A stretch of DNA of 64,000 bases from Elysia chlorotica (taxonomy: Eukaryota; Mollusca; Gastropoda; Plakobranchidae). Positions 63,655-64,000 of this stretch are shown here, in pieces (position 1 is the stretch's first letter; each line of letters starts with the position of its first letter). The notes under the pieces were generated by a model. The model worked only from the letters and a program-made list of their open reading frames with translations. It had not been told where the DNA came from and searched no databases. A program made the translations under genes and the position numbers. The DNA is taken from the NCBI GenBank assembly GCA_003991915.1, contig RQTK01000009.1, forward strand, positions 820,034 through 884,033, read 5' to 3'.

Positions 63655-63945
63655 AACTAGATCTAGATCTAAATCTAGGGGATTTAGACGATCTAAATCT
63701 AGGGGATTTAGAAAAAAAGGCGAGTAGATCTAAATCTAAATCTAGATCTAGATCTATCTCGACGCACACTTGTCTCAGTGGACCTAGAAACCAATTCCCT
63801 GACTCATACAGGCATTATTTTAGTGATTTACCTTGCTTTCCTATTTAGACACTACACAGTCATCTCGTAAAGATTCACTATAAATAAATTTGTGGTTACC
63901 AAATCTTTTAACTCTTATAACTTAAATCTAGATCTAGATCTTAAA
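63655..63945. repeat. TCTAGA/AGATCT clusters at the right edge
   Basis: Arrays at about 63657-63760 and 63925-63941. Within the first, GATCTAAATCTAGGGGATTT occurs twice in tandem (about 63667 and 63690). Confidence 0.85.
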
Positions 63946-64000
63946 CTAAAATCATTAGATTAGACAATAGACATTGCATTGCATTACAAACGCAAAGACA

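Overview
This is a 64 kb piece of an animal nuclear genome. It is AT-rich, its genes are split into many short exons with GT-AG introns, and it is dense in microsatellites, tRNA-derived SINEs and short inverted-repeat DNA elements. The four proteins I can assemble are closest in layout to their vertebrate counterparts, so the organism is a metazoan. The repeat style (SINE tails ending in ...GACGTTAAAACCAACC, abundant TCTAGATCTAGA arrays, long TAG/CTA arrays) makes me think of a mollusc, probably a gastropod, but that is an inference that only a species-level search could settle.

Layout. (1) 1.8-10.1 kb, minus strand: an SLC22-type organic cation/anion transporter, eight coding exons found, 3' end beyond the left edge, with an apparent one-base frameshift in exon 1. 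Its introns and 3' side hold a pogo/Tigger-like element in two copies, a 1.7 kb inverted-repeat interval and an 82 bp hairpin element. (2) 10.1-15.7 kb, between two divergent genes: a 0.85 kb direct-repeat structure, SINEs, palindromic TCTAGA/AGATCT clusters and two long TAG arrays. (3) 15.7-26.1 kb, plus strand: a complete PTTG1IP homologue (six coding exons, 199 aa) followed by a long AT-rich stretch that may be 3' UTR. (4) 26.1-34.3 kb: no confident gene; microsatellites, a tandem duplication and two minus-strand SINEs. (5) 34.3-44.4 kb, minus strand: complete ETFA, the mitochondrial electron transfer flavoprotein alpha subunit (ten exons, 333 aa), with a decayed non-LTR retrotransposon and a fold-back element in its introns. 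(6) 44.4-49.2 kb: intergenic, with a Harbinger-like MITE, TAG arrays around an inverted repeat and one unexplained ORF. (7) 49.2-62.2 kb, minus strand: complete MSTO1 (misato; 14 coding exons, 576 aa). (8) 62.2-64 kb: upstream of MSTO1, with a 36 bp tandem repeat and another TCTAGA cluster.

The four genes do not form a pathway. ETFA and MSTO1 both concern mitochondria (beta-oxidation electron transfer; mitochondrial distribution and morphology), SLC22 is a plasma-membrane solute carrier and PTTG1IP a single-pass membrane protein. I see no convincing new biological system. The most checkable oddities are the SLC22 exon 1 frameshift, an inverted-repeat element family that appears to carry its own GA microsatellite, a SINE family whose copies appear to have different tRNA-like heads, and palindromic hexamer clusters that tend to lie near gene 5' ends. 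All exon joins were made by hand from splice-site and reading-phase consistency, with no alignment run.
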